A DNA stretch of 64,000 nt, taken from assembly GCA_039720395.1 (NCBI GenBank), contig CM077831.1:10776333-10840332 (forward strand). The letters are read 5' to 3'. The notes beneath the pieces were generated by a model that saw nothing but the letters and a program-made list of their open reading frames with translations, ran no database searches and had not been told where the DNA came from. The translations under genes were made by a program, and so were the position numbers. Source of the DNA: Liquidambar formosana (Eukaryota; Streptophyta; Magnoliopsida; Saxifragales; Altingiaceae). Positions 10,426 to 21,129 of this stretch are shown here, piece after piece (within the stretch, counting starts at the first letter, position 1; every line of letters starts with the position of its first letter).

Positions 10426-13400
10426 AAGCTGCTATCAGGTAGGCCAAGGTCTTCTTCTTCATGGATCTCCGCAATGACACCACATTCAAGGTACCAATTC
10501 AGGAATGGCACGGTAGCATGGCTAATGGATGAACCCTGGAGTTCTTCAATGGTCGAGTCTTCCACGGTGAGGATCATGTCTTGGAACATTTCAGTCATAG
10601 CCCCCGCATCAAGGTTCTCTGCCCAGTCTTCCTCTTTCAAGCTTCCATATAGATCTTGGATAGAGTGGTACCAACTTGTCAAACTTTGAGGATTCGGCCC
10701 TTCTGTGAAGTATCTATCACCAAAACTTTTATCTGCCACGGCTGGGTCGGAACTTGGATAAAAAGTATATGGGATGTACTGCTTTATAGAAGAGTAATGG
10801 CGTGATGATTCATTCAGCTCTTTCTCAATGCATTGGACACAATCAAACCCAGATAGCGGTATCGCTGCTGATTCAGGTTGTATCTCACATATAGGCACAC
10901 CTGCGAGTTTCAATTCATAGTCCCCTTGAAGTGTTACTATGGCTCCTTCATAAGGAAACTTCACCTTTTGATGGAGTAAAGATGGTACAGCCCCAGCAGG
11001 ATGGATCCAAGGTCGGCCCAACAACAAGTTGAAACATAACGGCACATCCAACACTTGGAATTCTACCCTAAATTCAGTGGGTCCCATGATAAGAGGCAAA
11101 GTAACTACCCCTATTACTTCTCGGCGGGTGTTGTCATAAGCTCTTATGGTCTGCCCAGATGGCGTGAAATCAGTGGGTCCCAAACCCAAAACAGTGGCAG
11201 TTCGGAGAGGACATACATTCAGTGCGGACCCATTGTCGATAAGAACGGTGGGAACCCTCTTCCCCATAGTGTCAACGGTCACATAGAGAGCTTGAGAATG
11301 GCTCAGCCCGCTTTTAGGTAGGTCTACATCGGTGAACACGATGGTTGAGTTCTTGGGAGTTGGATTCACCAAATGTACCAATCCCTCGGGGGATGTGTCA
11401 ACAGGCACTTGTATCTGATTCAACAGTTTCAACACGGTCTGTCTGTGCTTATGCGAGGCCATGAGCAAGCCCCAAATAGTAATGTTGGCATTGGTCTTCT
11501 TCAGCTGCCTAAGCACTTCATCCTCTTCTTCTTGCAAGCTAGGACGCCTCTGCCCTTCCAAATCTTCCAATGGATTTTCAGATTCTAGGTGGGGGGGCTT
11601 GAAATGACGACCCCCTCTGGTTATATGGTCCAACTCATCATCGCTAGCCCATATGTCATGGACTTCCTCGGAGTCATTCATCAAGTCATCCCATTCTATC
11701 ATGTCGATGCTCTCCATCTCTGTCGGCAAGTCATCCCAACCTGAAGGGACTATCGGCTCATCTGATATCGGACTTGGGCTTGAGTACAGCACATAGTAAT
11801 CATATTTCCCCGACGCTTCACCTAATAGGCCAACCTGAGGATCCCCTGCTTCATATCTTTCTTTCAGCTCTTGTTGGATAGATTTCTTTGGCAACAACAA
11901 AACCTTTTGGTCAATGAGGTCTTGGATGATCTTCTTTAGTATAGAACAAGCCTCGGTGTCATGGTCGGGTGCACGATGGTATTGGCAATATTGGTGAGGG
12001 GTTGATGGTCTTGGCTTTGGTGGAAGTGGCATGATAAGGCTGTTATTGCGGCAAATGGTGAAGAGACGGGTTAAGGTCATGGGGAGTGGAGTGTATTGTC
12101 TTATGGGATGGCGAGGGCGAGAGGATTCAACCCCAATGGCATTTATGGTGTTAGGTGGGGGTGTGTTGTTGTGTGATGGGAGAGGATTACGAGTGACATT
12201 TGGACGGGTTGGTGGTGAAATGACTTGATTGTCAATGAGGTCTTGGACTTGGTGGCGAAGGCGAATACAGCGATTGGTGGCATGGCCTTTGGATTGGTGG
12301 TACTTGCAGTACTCATTCTCATTGTAGCTCTTGGGTAAGGGATTTGGTGGAGGTCTTGGGTCGAGTGGCTTCAATAGGTCACGACTTATGAGCTTTTCAA
12401 GGACTCTTTCGAGTGGCATGAATAGGTCAGTGAATTGGCGAGGTGGGTTGACATCATTGAGAGAAAAGGGTTGGATTGGTTGAGTTATGGTGTTGACCTC
12501 GGCATTGTTCTTCCCAGTAAAGTTTGTCTTGCGACTCCTCACTTCCTCAGTCTTGATTGTCCCATCATTGATAGCATCTTCAACCTGCGTGCCAGCCCCA
12601 ATGAGAGCTTTGAAATTTTGGAAATAGTGGGCAAATAGGTGCTTGTGATACACGGGCAGCAGGTTCTTAACCACTAACTGAATTTGGTCCTCCTCATTCG
12701 GCCTATCCGTCATTCTCGACGCCTTTTGTCTCCACCTTGTAATGTAAGCGGAGAAAGTTTCATGAGCCCCTTGCTTGGTAGTTTCTAGGTCCCTTCGAGT
12801 AACGTCCACCTCTGTGTTATACTTGTAGTGCTCTGAAAGCTCATTGCATATATCTTCCCAAGTCCGGGTTCTATTCTCATCCAAGGATAAGAACCATTTC
12901 AAAGCAGAAGTGGCCAAGGTTTCATGGAACATTTGAGCTAAAAGCTCGTCAGTAGCCCCTCGAGGGTGCATAGCTCGCACGTACATCTTCAAATGAGTCT
13001 TAGGGCAACCCGTCCCATCAAACTTTTCTAACTCCGGCATCTTGAATTGTAGTGGAATACGAGCCGTTGGAAACAGGGATAGAGTCCGCACATCGACCAT
13101 GTCATCAGCCCTGCGAATCCCTTTTATGGTTCTCTCCAAAGCTTCTACCTTGCTAGCTAACACGGAATCACTGCTAGTACCTTTCCCCTTGGCTTCCCCT
13201 TCTAGGTTGGTGACCTCAGGTTTCGAGCTACTTTCCCCCCTTGTCTTGGTGTTCTCATTGGATTGAGGTCCCTCTTCGGTGCCAGCCCCATGAGGTATAC
13301 CCGAGGAATGGGCCTTAGAGCCATTTTGTTCAAGATCCGCCATCTTCTGTTGGTTCTCTTGAGCCATTTTCAATGCGGTATCGGATGTCTCGGCGGTATG

Positions 13401-13475
13401 GTCAAGCTTGGCCATGATGGCTTTCAGGCAAGCCTCAAGGTCAAAGTGCCCCTCACTAGTTCTTTCGTCGGCCAT
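10422..13475 (-). CDS. gag-pro: Tat-1 gag-protease polyprotein
   Basis: An intact frame; the first ATG (MADERTSEG) is at 13475, giving 1017 residues. The frame is open further to 13541 and beyond without ATG. Counted from the frame at 13541: gag core near residues 155-340 (FDGTGCPKTHLKMY, ETFSAYITRWRQKAS); two Cys-His zinc-knuckle-like motifs near 412-425 (CKYHQSKGHATNRC) and 519-532 (CQYHRAPDHDTEAC); retropepsin with active site LIDNGSALNV near 767-776 and the downstream LLGRPWI near 840-846. The last 140 residues include FTEGPNPQSLTSWY and MTEMFQDM and lack the G-patch-like segment seen in Tat-2 and Tat-3. It packages the RNA into cytoplasmic particles and cleaves itself. This is the only complete gag in the window. 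Confidence 0.93.
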   Translation of the reverse strand: MADERTSEGHFDLEACLKAIMAKLDHTAETSDTALKMAQENQQKMADLEQNGSKAHSSGIPHGAGTEEGPQSNENTKTRGESSSKPEVTNLEGEAKGKGTSSDSVLASKVEALERTIKGIRRADDMVDVRTLSLFPTARIPLQFKMPELEKFDGTGCPKTHLKMYVRAMHPRGATDELLAQMFHETLATSALKWFLSLDENRTRTWEDICNELSEHYKYNTEVDVTRRDLETTKQGAHETFSAYITRWRQKASRMTDRPNEEDQIQLVVKNLLPVYHKHLFAHYFQNFKALIGAGTQVEDAINDGTIKTEEVRSRKTNFTGKNNAEVNTITQPIQPFSLNDVNPPRQFTDLFMPLERVLEKLISRDLLKPLDPRPPPNPLPKSYNENEYCKYHQSKGHATNRCIRLRHQVQDLIDNQVISPPTRPNVTRNPLPSHNNTPPPNTINAIGVESSRPRHPIRQYTPLPMTLTRLFTICRNNSLIMPLPPKPRPSTPHQYCQYHRAPDHDTEACSILKKIIQDLIDQKVLLLPKKSIQQELKERYEAGDPQVGLLGEASGKYDYYVLYSSPSPISDEPIVPSGWDDLPTEMESIDMIEWDDLMNDSEEVHDIWASDDELDHITRGGRHFKPPHLESENPLEDLEGQRRPSLQEEEDEVLRQLKKTNANITIWGLLMASHKHRQTVLKLLNQIQVPVDTSPEGLVHLVNPTPKNSTIVFTDVDLPKSGLSHSQALYVTVDTMGKRVPTVLIDNGSALNVCPLRTATVLGLGPTDFTPSGQTIRAYDNTRREVIGVVTLPLIMGPTEFRVEFQVLDVPLCFNLLLGRPWIHPAGAVPSLLHQKVKFPYEGAIVTLQGDYELKLAGVPICEIQPESAAIPLSGFDCVQCIEKELNESSRHYSSIKQYIPYTFYPSSDPAVADKSFGDRYFTEGPNPQSLTSWYHSIQDLYGSLKEEDWAENLDAGAMTEMFQDMILTVEDSTIEELQGSSISHATVPFLNWYLECGVIAEIHEEEDLGLPDSSL

Positions 13476-14329
13476 GTCTGTCTGATGGGTAGACTCAACA
13501 CTCACTAGACGCCCTTGTGGATTGCGGATCCAAGCCAGCACGTCTATGGATAGAAAAGTTTTAACCTTTAGCCTAAGGACTTGTCCTAAACCTCCATATT
13601 TTCCTTAATGAACTCGGTCTCTACACCATGTTCAATTAATTCATTCCTTTTATCTAATTATCTTTACAGGGGTCATGGATTAAGGGTATGTTTTAAAGAA
13701 TAGGGCATAGAGTCCTTCAATTAGGTTTAATTAATCCCCTAGGACTAGCACATCACAAACATAGCTTTACATCCTATTTCCTTAATTTATTCCTCCTAAC
13801 CCATGGCCTTAACGAAGGCTAGGGTTTAAAGGTCTATATTAAGGGCATAAGATATAAAGCCTCACACCACAAACACGGCATAGCATCATTACAAACAATT
13901 GTGGGTGCATAAAGGTGAGACCGTAGTGTCCTACAAGTCTGTCTATATGGACTAATGATAAGGGTAGGCTAGGGTCCTTCACTTGCTTGAGTAATCCTTA
14001 TACCTAACCACATGTGGCATCAGGAACGCCGCGTGGGTCCAGCAGTACGTGATTAACTCATTTAATATACCCAAGGGCAAGCCCAAGGGTACTAGGCAAG
14101 AGAGGTTGATAGCTTTCGCCCCAACACATGGAATCAGGAAAACCAAGGTTGAGACTAGGCCGATCGTTGGCAAGGATACATCGAGGGACATCGATCCTAA
14201 CATGCAAGAGTTTGCGCACACAATGCAATAAATGAAAGCACACAATCAAGCGGATGCAATGTGATTGATTTTAATTAAACATAAGAAATTAACCTAGCCC
14301 ATTTAAACTTTATAGAGTCTAGCCCACAA
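13476..14329 (-). other. Leader (5' untranslated region) of Tat-1
   Basis: It lies between primer site and gag and is conserved in Tat-3 (46573-47424) and, less well, in Tat-2. An 88-codon minus-strand frame (13979-14245) has a same-length partner in Tat-3, but base identity is so high that this need not mean coding. Packaging and dimer signals would be expected here; I cannot place them. Confidence 0.6.
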
Positions 14330-14348
14330 ATCCCCAGTGGAGTCGCCA
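14330..14348 (-). other. Primer binding site, tRNA-Arg type (Tat-1)
   Basis: In element sense TGGCGACTCCACTGGGGAT starts 3 bases after the 5' LTR. Its complement ends GGAGTCGCCA, which fits the 3' end of a plant tRNA-Arg as I recall it. Ogre elements use tRNA-Arg. Confidence 0.8.
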
Positions 14349-14351
14349 AAC

Positions 14352-17162
14352 TGTGAACCCCGGAAATTGGGCCCACAAGGGATTGAAAGAAAATGGGTTT
14401 GAAAAAGAAAAAGGAAAGGAGTCGCCACCTTATTTTTTAAAGGAAACAAGGAAAACCCTAAAAATCAGGTTGTTTTAGGAAAACAATTTGAATGACTCCA
14501 TAAAAAAAGGAAAGGCAAAAACCAATCTTTTGAAAACCAAAGAAATCGGGGATTCGGAGGCTAAGTTATGACATGGGAAGGTTCTAGGCAAAGCCTATAG
14601 GCACCCATGTCACCCTTTCGGTCTCTCAGTTCATTTGGGCTAAATTAAGATCTTTCCATACAAAAATCAGCAAGTATATCATCACAAGAATTGCATGCAT
14701 ATCATATATTTCATTCATCCATCCATGCATAATAAGCACATAAAAACAGAAAAAGAAAAAGAAGAAAAGAAAACAAAAATAAACCTAGGATGCTTGGATC
14801 CTAGAACGGACTTGAGCCTCACGAAGAGCGCCTACGTACCATGCAACGAAATACATGGATCAAAGTCCACGTAGTTCGATTAGAACTAAGGTTAAGACTT
14901 AATACAAACCTATGGTTAAAACCCTAGGTTTCCTTATTTGATCAAAAGAGTAGAATTTGATAGAGAGTTTGATTTTAGAAAGAACTCCACAAAATGGAAA
15001 CTTTAATAAAAACCAGAATTTTATTTATGAAGGAAACCTTTGATTAAACCATAGACTTGTATTAAAAATTAACCCTAAATAGGGAGAAGAGAAGGGATAA
15101 GGAAGAAAGGTGAATTGGGGCACCTTCACACCCACTTACCTGAGCGCAATTGCTCCAAACATTAGCCATTTCAGACATAAGCAGCCCTATTTGCCATAGG
15201 ACAAATACCACACCTATTTGCACCCTTACAAGTGCTCAAAACCATGCAAAAACACTAACATGCAAATCTGGACAGAATAGTATTATGACCTAAAATCATC
15301 CACTAAGCATGCCAATAGCAAAAACAGCGAACAATAATAAGTCCTAACATATTCCTAGAACCATATCATGCATAAAAACCCTAAAACATACTAACATGCA
15401 TGCAAAACTATCATGTTTACTCCATATCAAAAACATATACAGCAAACACGAAGAAAAACCAATAAAAAAGTCTACTTTATCATGCTATATGAAAACAAAC
15501 ACAAAACAATGACTCTAAAACCCTAAACTCACAAATATGCTTAAAAACATACAAAACATACTTTAATCATGCTAAAACCAAACTAAACAGAAATTATATC
15601 ATGCATATTAACTAACTAAAGCAATATAACATGATGAAAATCCTAACTCTAACATGCAATGACCCTAATCCTAGCACAAGGACAAACAGGAGCACAAGAA
15701 TCATAACTATGCATTAAAAACCTAAAGGACAGCCCTAAAGCATGCTAAACAGTAGATAAAAAATAGATATTCCATGTATATTAACTAGCTAGAGTGTTAA
15801 TACATGATAAAAAAGTTACCTTTAACATGCAATAAGCCTAACCCATATGAAAACCTAGTTTAAGCTTGAATAGAGAAGGAGAATACCTTATTCTCTCTCA
15901 AACACTCAAGTATTAATGCATAAAGTGGCTCCCCTTGTGTTTGTAATTGTTCGTGGCTCCTCAGGTCTTTAGAGTGAATCAAACCAACACGAATCCTCCT
16001 CTTTGTCAAAGTGGTATCACAGCAAAGAGATCAAAACTCACTCAACTTTGAAAAGAAATAGAAAACAAAAAGAGAACAAGAGAAAAGAAAAGTGATTTTC
16101 GTCACTTTGCAGCAGCAGCAACTTCAATCGCGTTTTTGGGTATGAAAACGTTGGATTTGGACAAAGCTTGTGAAATACAAAGTTGTAGAGAATTGAATTA
16201 GCTTTCTAACAAGACCAATTTCATCAAATTCTGACTTCGGATGAAAAAGTTATGATTAAAATACGACTGCTGGTTTTCAGAAAATCTACTGCTAAATTAT
16301 GACGAATTTCACTCCCTCCAAACCCTCTTCTCCTCCCCCTTGTTTAAAGACATTAAGAGAGTATTTATAGCTGAAATCTGGAGTTTCCCTTTCCTTCCTG
16401 GACTAGGTTTCCTTGGAGAATAATCAAAAGGTATTTTATAATGATAAAAGACTTCTAATCTGAATAGGAAAAGGAAATTGTCTTTTATAAAAATTGGGAG
16501 ACTGACCGCTAACACGCATGCACATGTATCGTATGTGCGTACACACACTCATCACATACGTACACGTGTTAGTGTCATGATAAAAATGGCTAATTTAATA
16601 AAATAATTTTCTTTTCATTTTAACCAAAAATCTCATGCTGTGATTCGCACTAATTCTTCAAGGATAATCCGTAAATAACCACACTAAACTCATCATCAGG
16701 CCATATCAAAATTGAACTTCATGAAACACTTTTGAGGGTAAAATGATGACTAATGAAAGTCAATTTGAAAAGATTTGGTTGGTAATTGTGAGTCAATTAG
16801 AGCTAACCCAAGGAAGGGTCAATTAACCAACTTGAACTACATCGAGCCATTTTAATCCCGAGCCATTGACTTACCAAATTGAACCTAGAAATATCTCATA
16901 TGCATCCATATGAACTCCAATTGACAATTTGGAGATCATTCCAAGGTCAAATGAAGAGTTTGGGACTTAAAAGACGATTATGCCCCTCAAGTCACAAAAG
17001 CTCTTATTATCCCTCAAGATCAACTCCAATTTGAACCAAAATTCATATCCATTGTCCTTGTGACTCTAGAAAACTAATGCAAGTGACTAGACTCAAAAAC
17101 AAAACAAAAACATGCATGAAATGATGAGCCCTAGTAAGGTGGTGCAAAAATGGGGTGTGACA
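14352..17162 (-). repeat. 5' LTR of Tat-1
   Basis: 2811 bp, matching 72-2882 at an offset of 14280 with about 14 substitutions and no length change. Element-sense start TGTCACACCCC, end GGGGTTCACA. The minus-strand TATA box TATAAATA is at 16362-16369. An inverted repeat at 16509-16572 has outer arms CTAACACG/CGTGTTAG and inner arms CGTATGTG/CACATACG, 140 bp upstream of the TATA box. Segment 15940-16700 shows no similarity to the matching part of the Tat-3 LTR, while both flanks do match. CAAGC at 17163-17167 is the right target duplication. Confidence 0.95.
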
Positions 17163-17167
17163 CAAGC

Positions 17168-17608
17168 ATCCTAGGTTTATTTATGTTTTCTTTTCTTCTT
17201 TCTTTTTTCTGTTTTTATTTGCTTATTATGCATGGATGGATGAATGAAATATATGATATGCATACAATTCTTGTGATGATATACTTGCTGATTTTTGTAT
17301 GGGAAAGATCTTAATTTAGCCCAAATGAACTGAGAGACCGAAAGGGTGACATGGGTGCCTATAGGCTTTGCTTAGAACCTTCCCATGTCATAACTTAGCC
17401 TCCGAATCCCCGATTTCTTTGGTTTTCAAAAGATTGGTTTTTGCCTTTCCTTTTTTTATGGAGTCATTCAAATTGTTTTCCTAAAACAACCTGATTTTTA
17501 GGGTTTTCCTTGTTTCCTTTAAAAAATAAGGTGGCGACTCCTTTCCTTTTTTCTTTTTCAAACCCATTTTCTTTCAATCCCTTGTGGGCCCAATTTCCGG
17601 GGTTCACA
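17168..17608 (+). repeat. Right part of LTR4 (3' end of a + strand Tat LTR)
   Basis: It continues 1-71 after removal of Tat-1 and ends GGGGTTCACA, the sense end of this LTR type. The sequence after it (GGTGGGACACC) is not a primer site, so LTR4 is either a solo LTR or the 3' LTR of an element lying left of the window. It cut the PMD pseudogene; GGTGG at 17609-17613 would be its target duplication. Confidence 0.85.
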
Positions 17609-19388
17609 GGTGGGACACCACCAATACATTCCACTTTGGCTTCGGGGAGATAACACTAACCCCCAAGGACTTCACCATGATCACGGGCTTAAGCATTAAA
17701 GGCAAAAGCTTGGAATTCTATGAGGAGGCTCACACGGATGAGGATTATCTCCTAGCTTACCTTGGGATGGAAGTTGAGGTAATCAAGAAAGCAGTGCGAC
17801 GCACTTGGCTTTTCAACAAGTTTGCCAAACAAAGGGAGAGCGAGGGTGCGAGCCCCGATTGTATTACAATGGCATTCCTTCTGTACATGATCTCATGCAC
17901 ATTCTTTGCTGGGACGGGCGACCTAGCCCCTTTGGGTCTTCTTGCAAGCATGGAGGATGTTGACAAGATCAGGAAGTTCAACTGGGGAGGGGCTGCTCTA
18001 GTCACCATGTATCGCACAATGTGTGACATGTCACGCGGTGTGACCAAGGACTTCGGCGGGATGCCCTTTGTTTGGGAGGTAATGCTACTTCCTTTTCATT
18101 TCTTTTTATTTTTTCCTTATATTATCTTTTCTTTTTGACTCTTTTCTCAACTTTTGACAGGTTTGGTGCTATGAGTACCTCAACCTATGTCGCCCATCCC
18201 TCGCTGAGGAAACCATTGAATGGCCTACCCTCAAGAATTACTCTCCTAGTTATGTGTCCATCCGGGCGGCGAATCGTCATGATTACGCCTTTGCTAGAGC
18301 TCACCTAGCAAGCCTCACTGCTGATATGGTGAAATTCTTTCCCTATTCTTTTCCTTTTCTTTCTACTCCCAAATTTCTCATTTTGGATTTTTGGACAGAT
18401 TGAATGGAATCCATGGAAGATATGGGTACCAATGCTACCCAAGCGATGCATTCCTAGCTTGATGTTGATGGGCAAGAGGGTGCTCTTGGAAGGCCCCGTG
18501 GGTAGGTACTAGTACCTAGGGGAGCGTGTCTTACGCCAAGTCATGGGTGATGTGAATGCCGCCATGGTTCCAATGCCTCCACCACTTAACATGAGGCATG
18601 CTAACTTAATGGAAGGGGAGGAGTTGTGGGATGCCTTGAGAGGCTGGGATGCGAAGGAGTTCACTTCTCCTGACATTGCATATGACACTTTCTGTCTCCA
18701 ATATCTGATGAGGCCTAGGGTGACAGGCCTTCCTCCTTAGGGGGTAAGTCTTTAACATTCTCCTAGCCTTTTCTTTTGGTAGAGACTCTATTTAATAGGT
18801 GAACACTTACAGGGTCAACGAGCACGAGGGCATAGCTCAACAGTGGGCTCAGGAGTGGTTCCTGGCTCTGAGGAAGATGAGATGGAGGGGGATAGGTCAC
18901 TACCCTTGCCTCAGCCGAATTGGTTCATTGATTTGTGCAGTGGGTCAGACTTTGTCAAGACCGCCATCACTCATCCTGCATTTGATGAATCTCCTAGGAT
19001 CGACCCAAATCGAGAACAGGTGAGTTCTCTTTATGGGTATTTCTTTCTTTTTTGAACATTACCTTCAATTTTATCCTTATTGATTATCCTAGGTGCCTGC
19101 GGCATATGCCCAAGAGTTCATCGACCTTAGTGAGGGCTTGAGGCGTGACCTTGTGAGGATGAGCCTAGCCAAATCTATGGCAGAAGCTCGTTTGGATGTC
19201 ATGGTAAGTGTTCAACCCATTTTAAAGTTCCCATATGTGGTTTTCAACCAACCTTATTCTCATACTTAGCCTCTTTGTAATGGATTCTGTATATGCAGCC
19301 ACTACCAGCAATGCGCCCTCCTAGAGCACCTCGTGGGGGTCGTGATGGAGCTGGGCCGAGCCGCAAAAGAAGCTTTGGGAACCGCTGA
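17609..19388 (+). pseudogene. Plant Mobile Domain gene fragment with introns
   Basis: Six exons can be joined in phase with GT-AG introns: 17609-18078, 18161-18328, 18399-18743, 18813-19019, 19093-19203 and 19299-19388 (TGA at 19386). The protein begins inside the domain (WDTTNTFHFGFGEITLTP, then FTMITGLSIKGK), as in PMD proteins such as Arabidopsis MAIN and MAIL1, and ends in a short basic tail (PSRKRSFGNR). The 5' end is removed by LTR4. Two in-frame stops, TAG at 18510-18512 and TAG at 18738-18740, probably come from TGG and CAG. PMD proteins act in the nucleus in silencing and genome stability, and PMD sequences also occur in transposons. No Tat-2 3' LTR lies between it and the Tat-2 body, so it probably sits inside Tat-2, antisense to gag-pol; a truncated Tat-2 next to a host pseudogene is the alternative. 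Confidence 0.8.
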
Positions 19389-19669
19389 GTTCATTTACTT
19401 TCTTGTTGGGCTTGTAGAAACAATGAGACAATGGCTATCTTTTTCATTTCATGCTTGTGTTTTGTACTTGCCACCTAAAACCAAACTTTCTTATCCCTTA
19501 TTATGGATACTTGTTGTGCTTGTTTGAATCTATCATGATGATGTTATGGTGCCTTTCTCATGAAAATTTGAGTCAATGTGAGTTCATAGGAGTGAAAATG
19601 GCCTAAAAAGGCCACCCGAACGCGAAAATAGGCAAAACCAGGCGAAACAAGGCAAAACAAGGCGGGGGC
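19389..19669. other. Spacer between PMD pseudogene and antisense gene
   Basis: 281 bases with no recognised feature. The last 50 bases have short direct repeats of GGCAAAACA/GGCGAAACA just before the GC-rich palindrome. Confidence 0.5.
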
Positions 19670-19742
19670 CTCGGGTGACCATCTGGCCCCGGACGGTTAG
19701 CCGTCTGGGCCTAGACCGTCCAGCCCCGGACGGTTACCCGAG
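19670..19742. promoter_or_regulatory. GC-rich palindrome upstream of the antisense gene (Tat-2)
   Basis: Starts CTCGGGTGACC, ends GGTTACCCGAG, with two copies of CCCCGGACGGTTA inside. Closely matches the palindrome in the Tat-2 LTR at 40868-40947. Confidence 0.8.
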
Positions 19743-19829
19743 GTCGATGCGCTTTTTCACGATTTTTCAGGAATTTTGCGATTTTGACGGTTCTACTCCC
19801 TTTAGGACTCGAATTTGTGACCCTTTCCC

Positions 19830-19837
19830 TATAAAAA
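19830..19837 (+). promoter_or_regulatory. TATA box of the Tat-2 antisense gene
   Basis: TATAAAAA in the context CCCTATAAAAACACAT, about 50 bp before the ATG at 19885, the same arrangement as in Tat-1. Confidence 0.7.
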
Positions 19838-19884
19838 CACATGAGGGGAGCCTTCTAACTCACCTATTTTCATTGACAATAATT

Positions 19885-21129
19885 ATGGAAGCCTTAGATG
19901 GGTTCTTAAGAGGGTTTTTGGCAGTCATGGCTGCTAAAGACAAAACTGAGTTTAAGCGCTTCGGCTTGGAACCATTGCTCTCCATAAGGCACATGAAGCT
20001 CGAAACGACTCTTCTCACCGCTGCTACATACTTCTGGGATCCTCAAATCCATGTCATTCGGTTTAAGCATGAAGAATTATGCCCAACCATGGAGGAATTC
20101 TGTGCTTTATTTGGAGTTTCGCCCGCAGGGCCATTCATTCTTCCTACACCTCGCTCTGATTACCTTGCTTCCTTCTCGGATTTTCTTGGCATTCCTCAAA
20201 GGGACGCAATGATCTTTGTCAAGGACCATATAGTGGACTTGATGAAGTTAGCAACCTCATTCTTGGCTCATGGTAGCGAAGGTACTCTGACTTTTACCCC
20301 TCAAATTCAGCGTGCACTCGCTTTCTGTTTAATTGGTCGCTTTCTCATCTCCACCGGCACTCTTCTAGCCCCTGTTCAAATATGTGAGTTGGTTACCCCT
20401 CTTCTCAAGCGACATAATATCATTCCCTTGGTATTAGCTGAAACCTTGAATGGTTTAGATAAAATTCATGGCAACCCCAAAGCGCCTTTAGAAGGTAGCC
20501 CCTTTTTACTGCAAATGTGGCTACTCGAGCGCTTGAATTTTCTATCTCCCACCACTATCAATCCATACAAGCCCCAGCACTTCTGTCTGCGCCGAGTTGA
20601 ACTCCCTGGGCCATTCTCTTTAAGAGATTGGTTGGGTTATTTCCAAACGCTGTCATGGCGAAACATCAAATGGTACGTCTTCACATGGGGTTGTAAAGAG
20701 CAGGTACTTTTTCGAACCTTGGGGTGTGCTTTTGTCAAACTCATAGGACTGAGATCAACTTCCTTTTATTGGACTTCGAGAATTCTTCGCCAGATGGGCG
20801 CCATGCAAACCATACCGTCCTTAACAGGACCTTGTTGCTCTATGGAACCTATCAGTCCTACTATAATCAAGTGGGCGAGGACTCGCTGGCCTACAGACCT
20901 GAAATTGACTCGGATTGCCAACACTGAAGGACCTTTCGAGATGAGTAAAGAATACAAGCAATGGTTGAAGGATGATTTGGGCGAAAGGGAGACTTCTTGT
21001 CGAGAAAGAATTTATGACCTTATCAAGGACACGAGACTTGGACTTTGCAGGGAAGACATTCTTGAAGCAGTGGAGGCATCCCACGACCATGACTTGCGAA
21101 AGAAAAGAAGACTTGATAGAGAGAGATAG
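19885..21129 (+). CDS. Antisense extra ORF of Tat-2, intact
   Basis: 414 residues, uninterrupted, opposite in strand to the Tat-2 gag-pol and just downstream of it. The ATG at 19885 (MEALDGFLRGF) is preferred over the longer open frame because a TATA box lies 50 bp upstream and Tat-1 has the same ATG and context. Conserved blocks: FGLEPLLSIRH near residue 28, TAATYFWDPQ near 45, EELCPTMEEFCALFG near 63, LAFCLIGRFLISTGT near 150, LLQMWLLERLNFLSP near 210, and a charged C-terminus (DLRKKRRLDRER) that could be a nuclear signal. No transmembrane segment stands out. The fold may relate to PMD or DUF7745 proteins, but I am not sure. An intact frame inside an element whose gag and pol are broken may hint at selection or at chance survival. 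Confidence 0.8.
   Translation: MEALDGFLRGFLAVMAAKDKTEFKRFGLEPLLSIRHMKLETTLLTAATYFWDPQIHVIRFKHEELCPTMEEFCALFGVSPAGPFILPTPRSDYLASFSDFLGIPQRDAMIFVKDHIVDLMKLATSFLAHGSEGTLTFTPQIQRALAFCLIGRFLISTGTLLAPVQICELVTPLLKRHNIIPLVLAETLNGLDKIHGNPKAPLEGSPFLLQMWLLERLNFLSPTTINPYKPQHFCLRRVELPGPFSLRDWLGYFQTLSWRNIKWYVFTWGCKEQVLFRTLGCAFVKLIGLRSTSFYWTSRILRQMGAMQTIPSLTGPCCSMEPISPTIIKWARTRWPTDLKLTRIANTEGPFEMSKEYKQWLKDDLGERETSCRERIYDLIKDTRLGLCREDILEAVEASHDHDLRKKRRLDRER

Larger units (their letters stand above)
72..17162 (-). mobile_element. Tat-1: complete Tat/Ogre-like Ty3-Gypsy retrotransposon
   Basis: Two LTRs of the same length (2811 bp; 72-2882 and 14352-17162) bound this 17.1-kb element and are flanked by the 5-bp direct repeat CAAGC (67-71 and 17163-17167). 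It reads on the minus strand: 5' LTR, tRNA-Arg primer site, leader, gag-protease, candidate intron, pol with two RNase H domains and integrase, antisense gene, tandem hairpin array, purine tract, 3' LTR. The archaeal-type RNase H after the native RNase H marks the Tat lineage. By eye the LTRs differ at about 14 positions (about 0.5%), so the insertion is recent. Pol has two in-frame stops, so the copy is probably not autonomous. It sits inside another Tat LTR (LTR4). Confidence 0.95.

Noticed and set aside
13979..14245. 88-codon leader frame with a same-length partner at 47074-47340
   Set aside because: The two leaders are so similar in bases that frame conservation is expected by chance; an overlapping frame on the other strand is also kept.
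14330..14348. tRNA-Arg-like sequence
   Set aside because: Only the 3' complement of the tRNA is present, next to the LTR; it is a primer site, not a tRNA gene.
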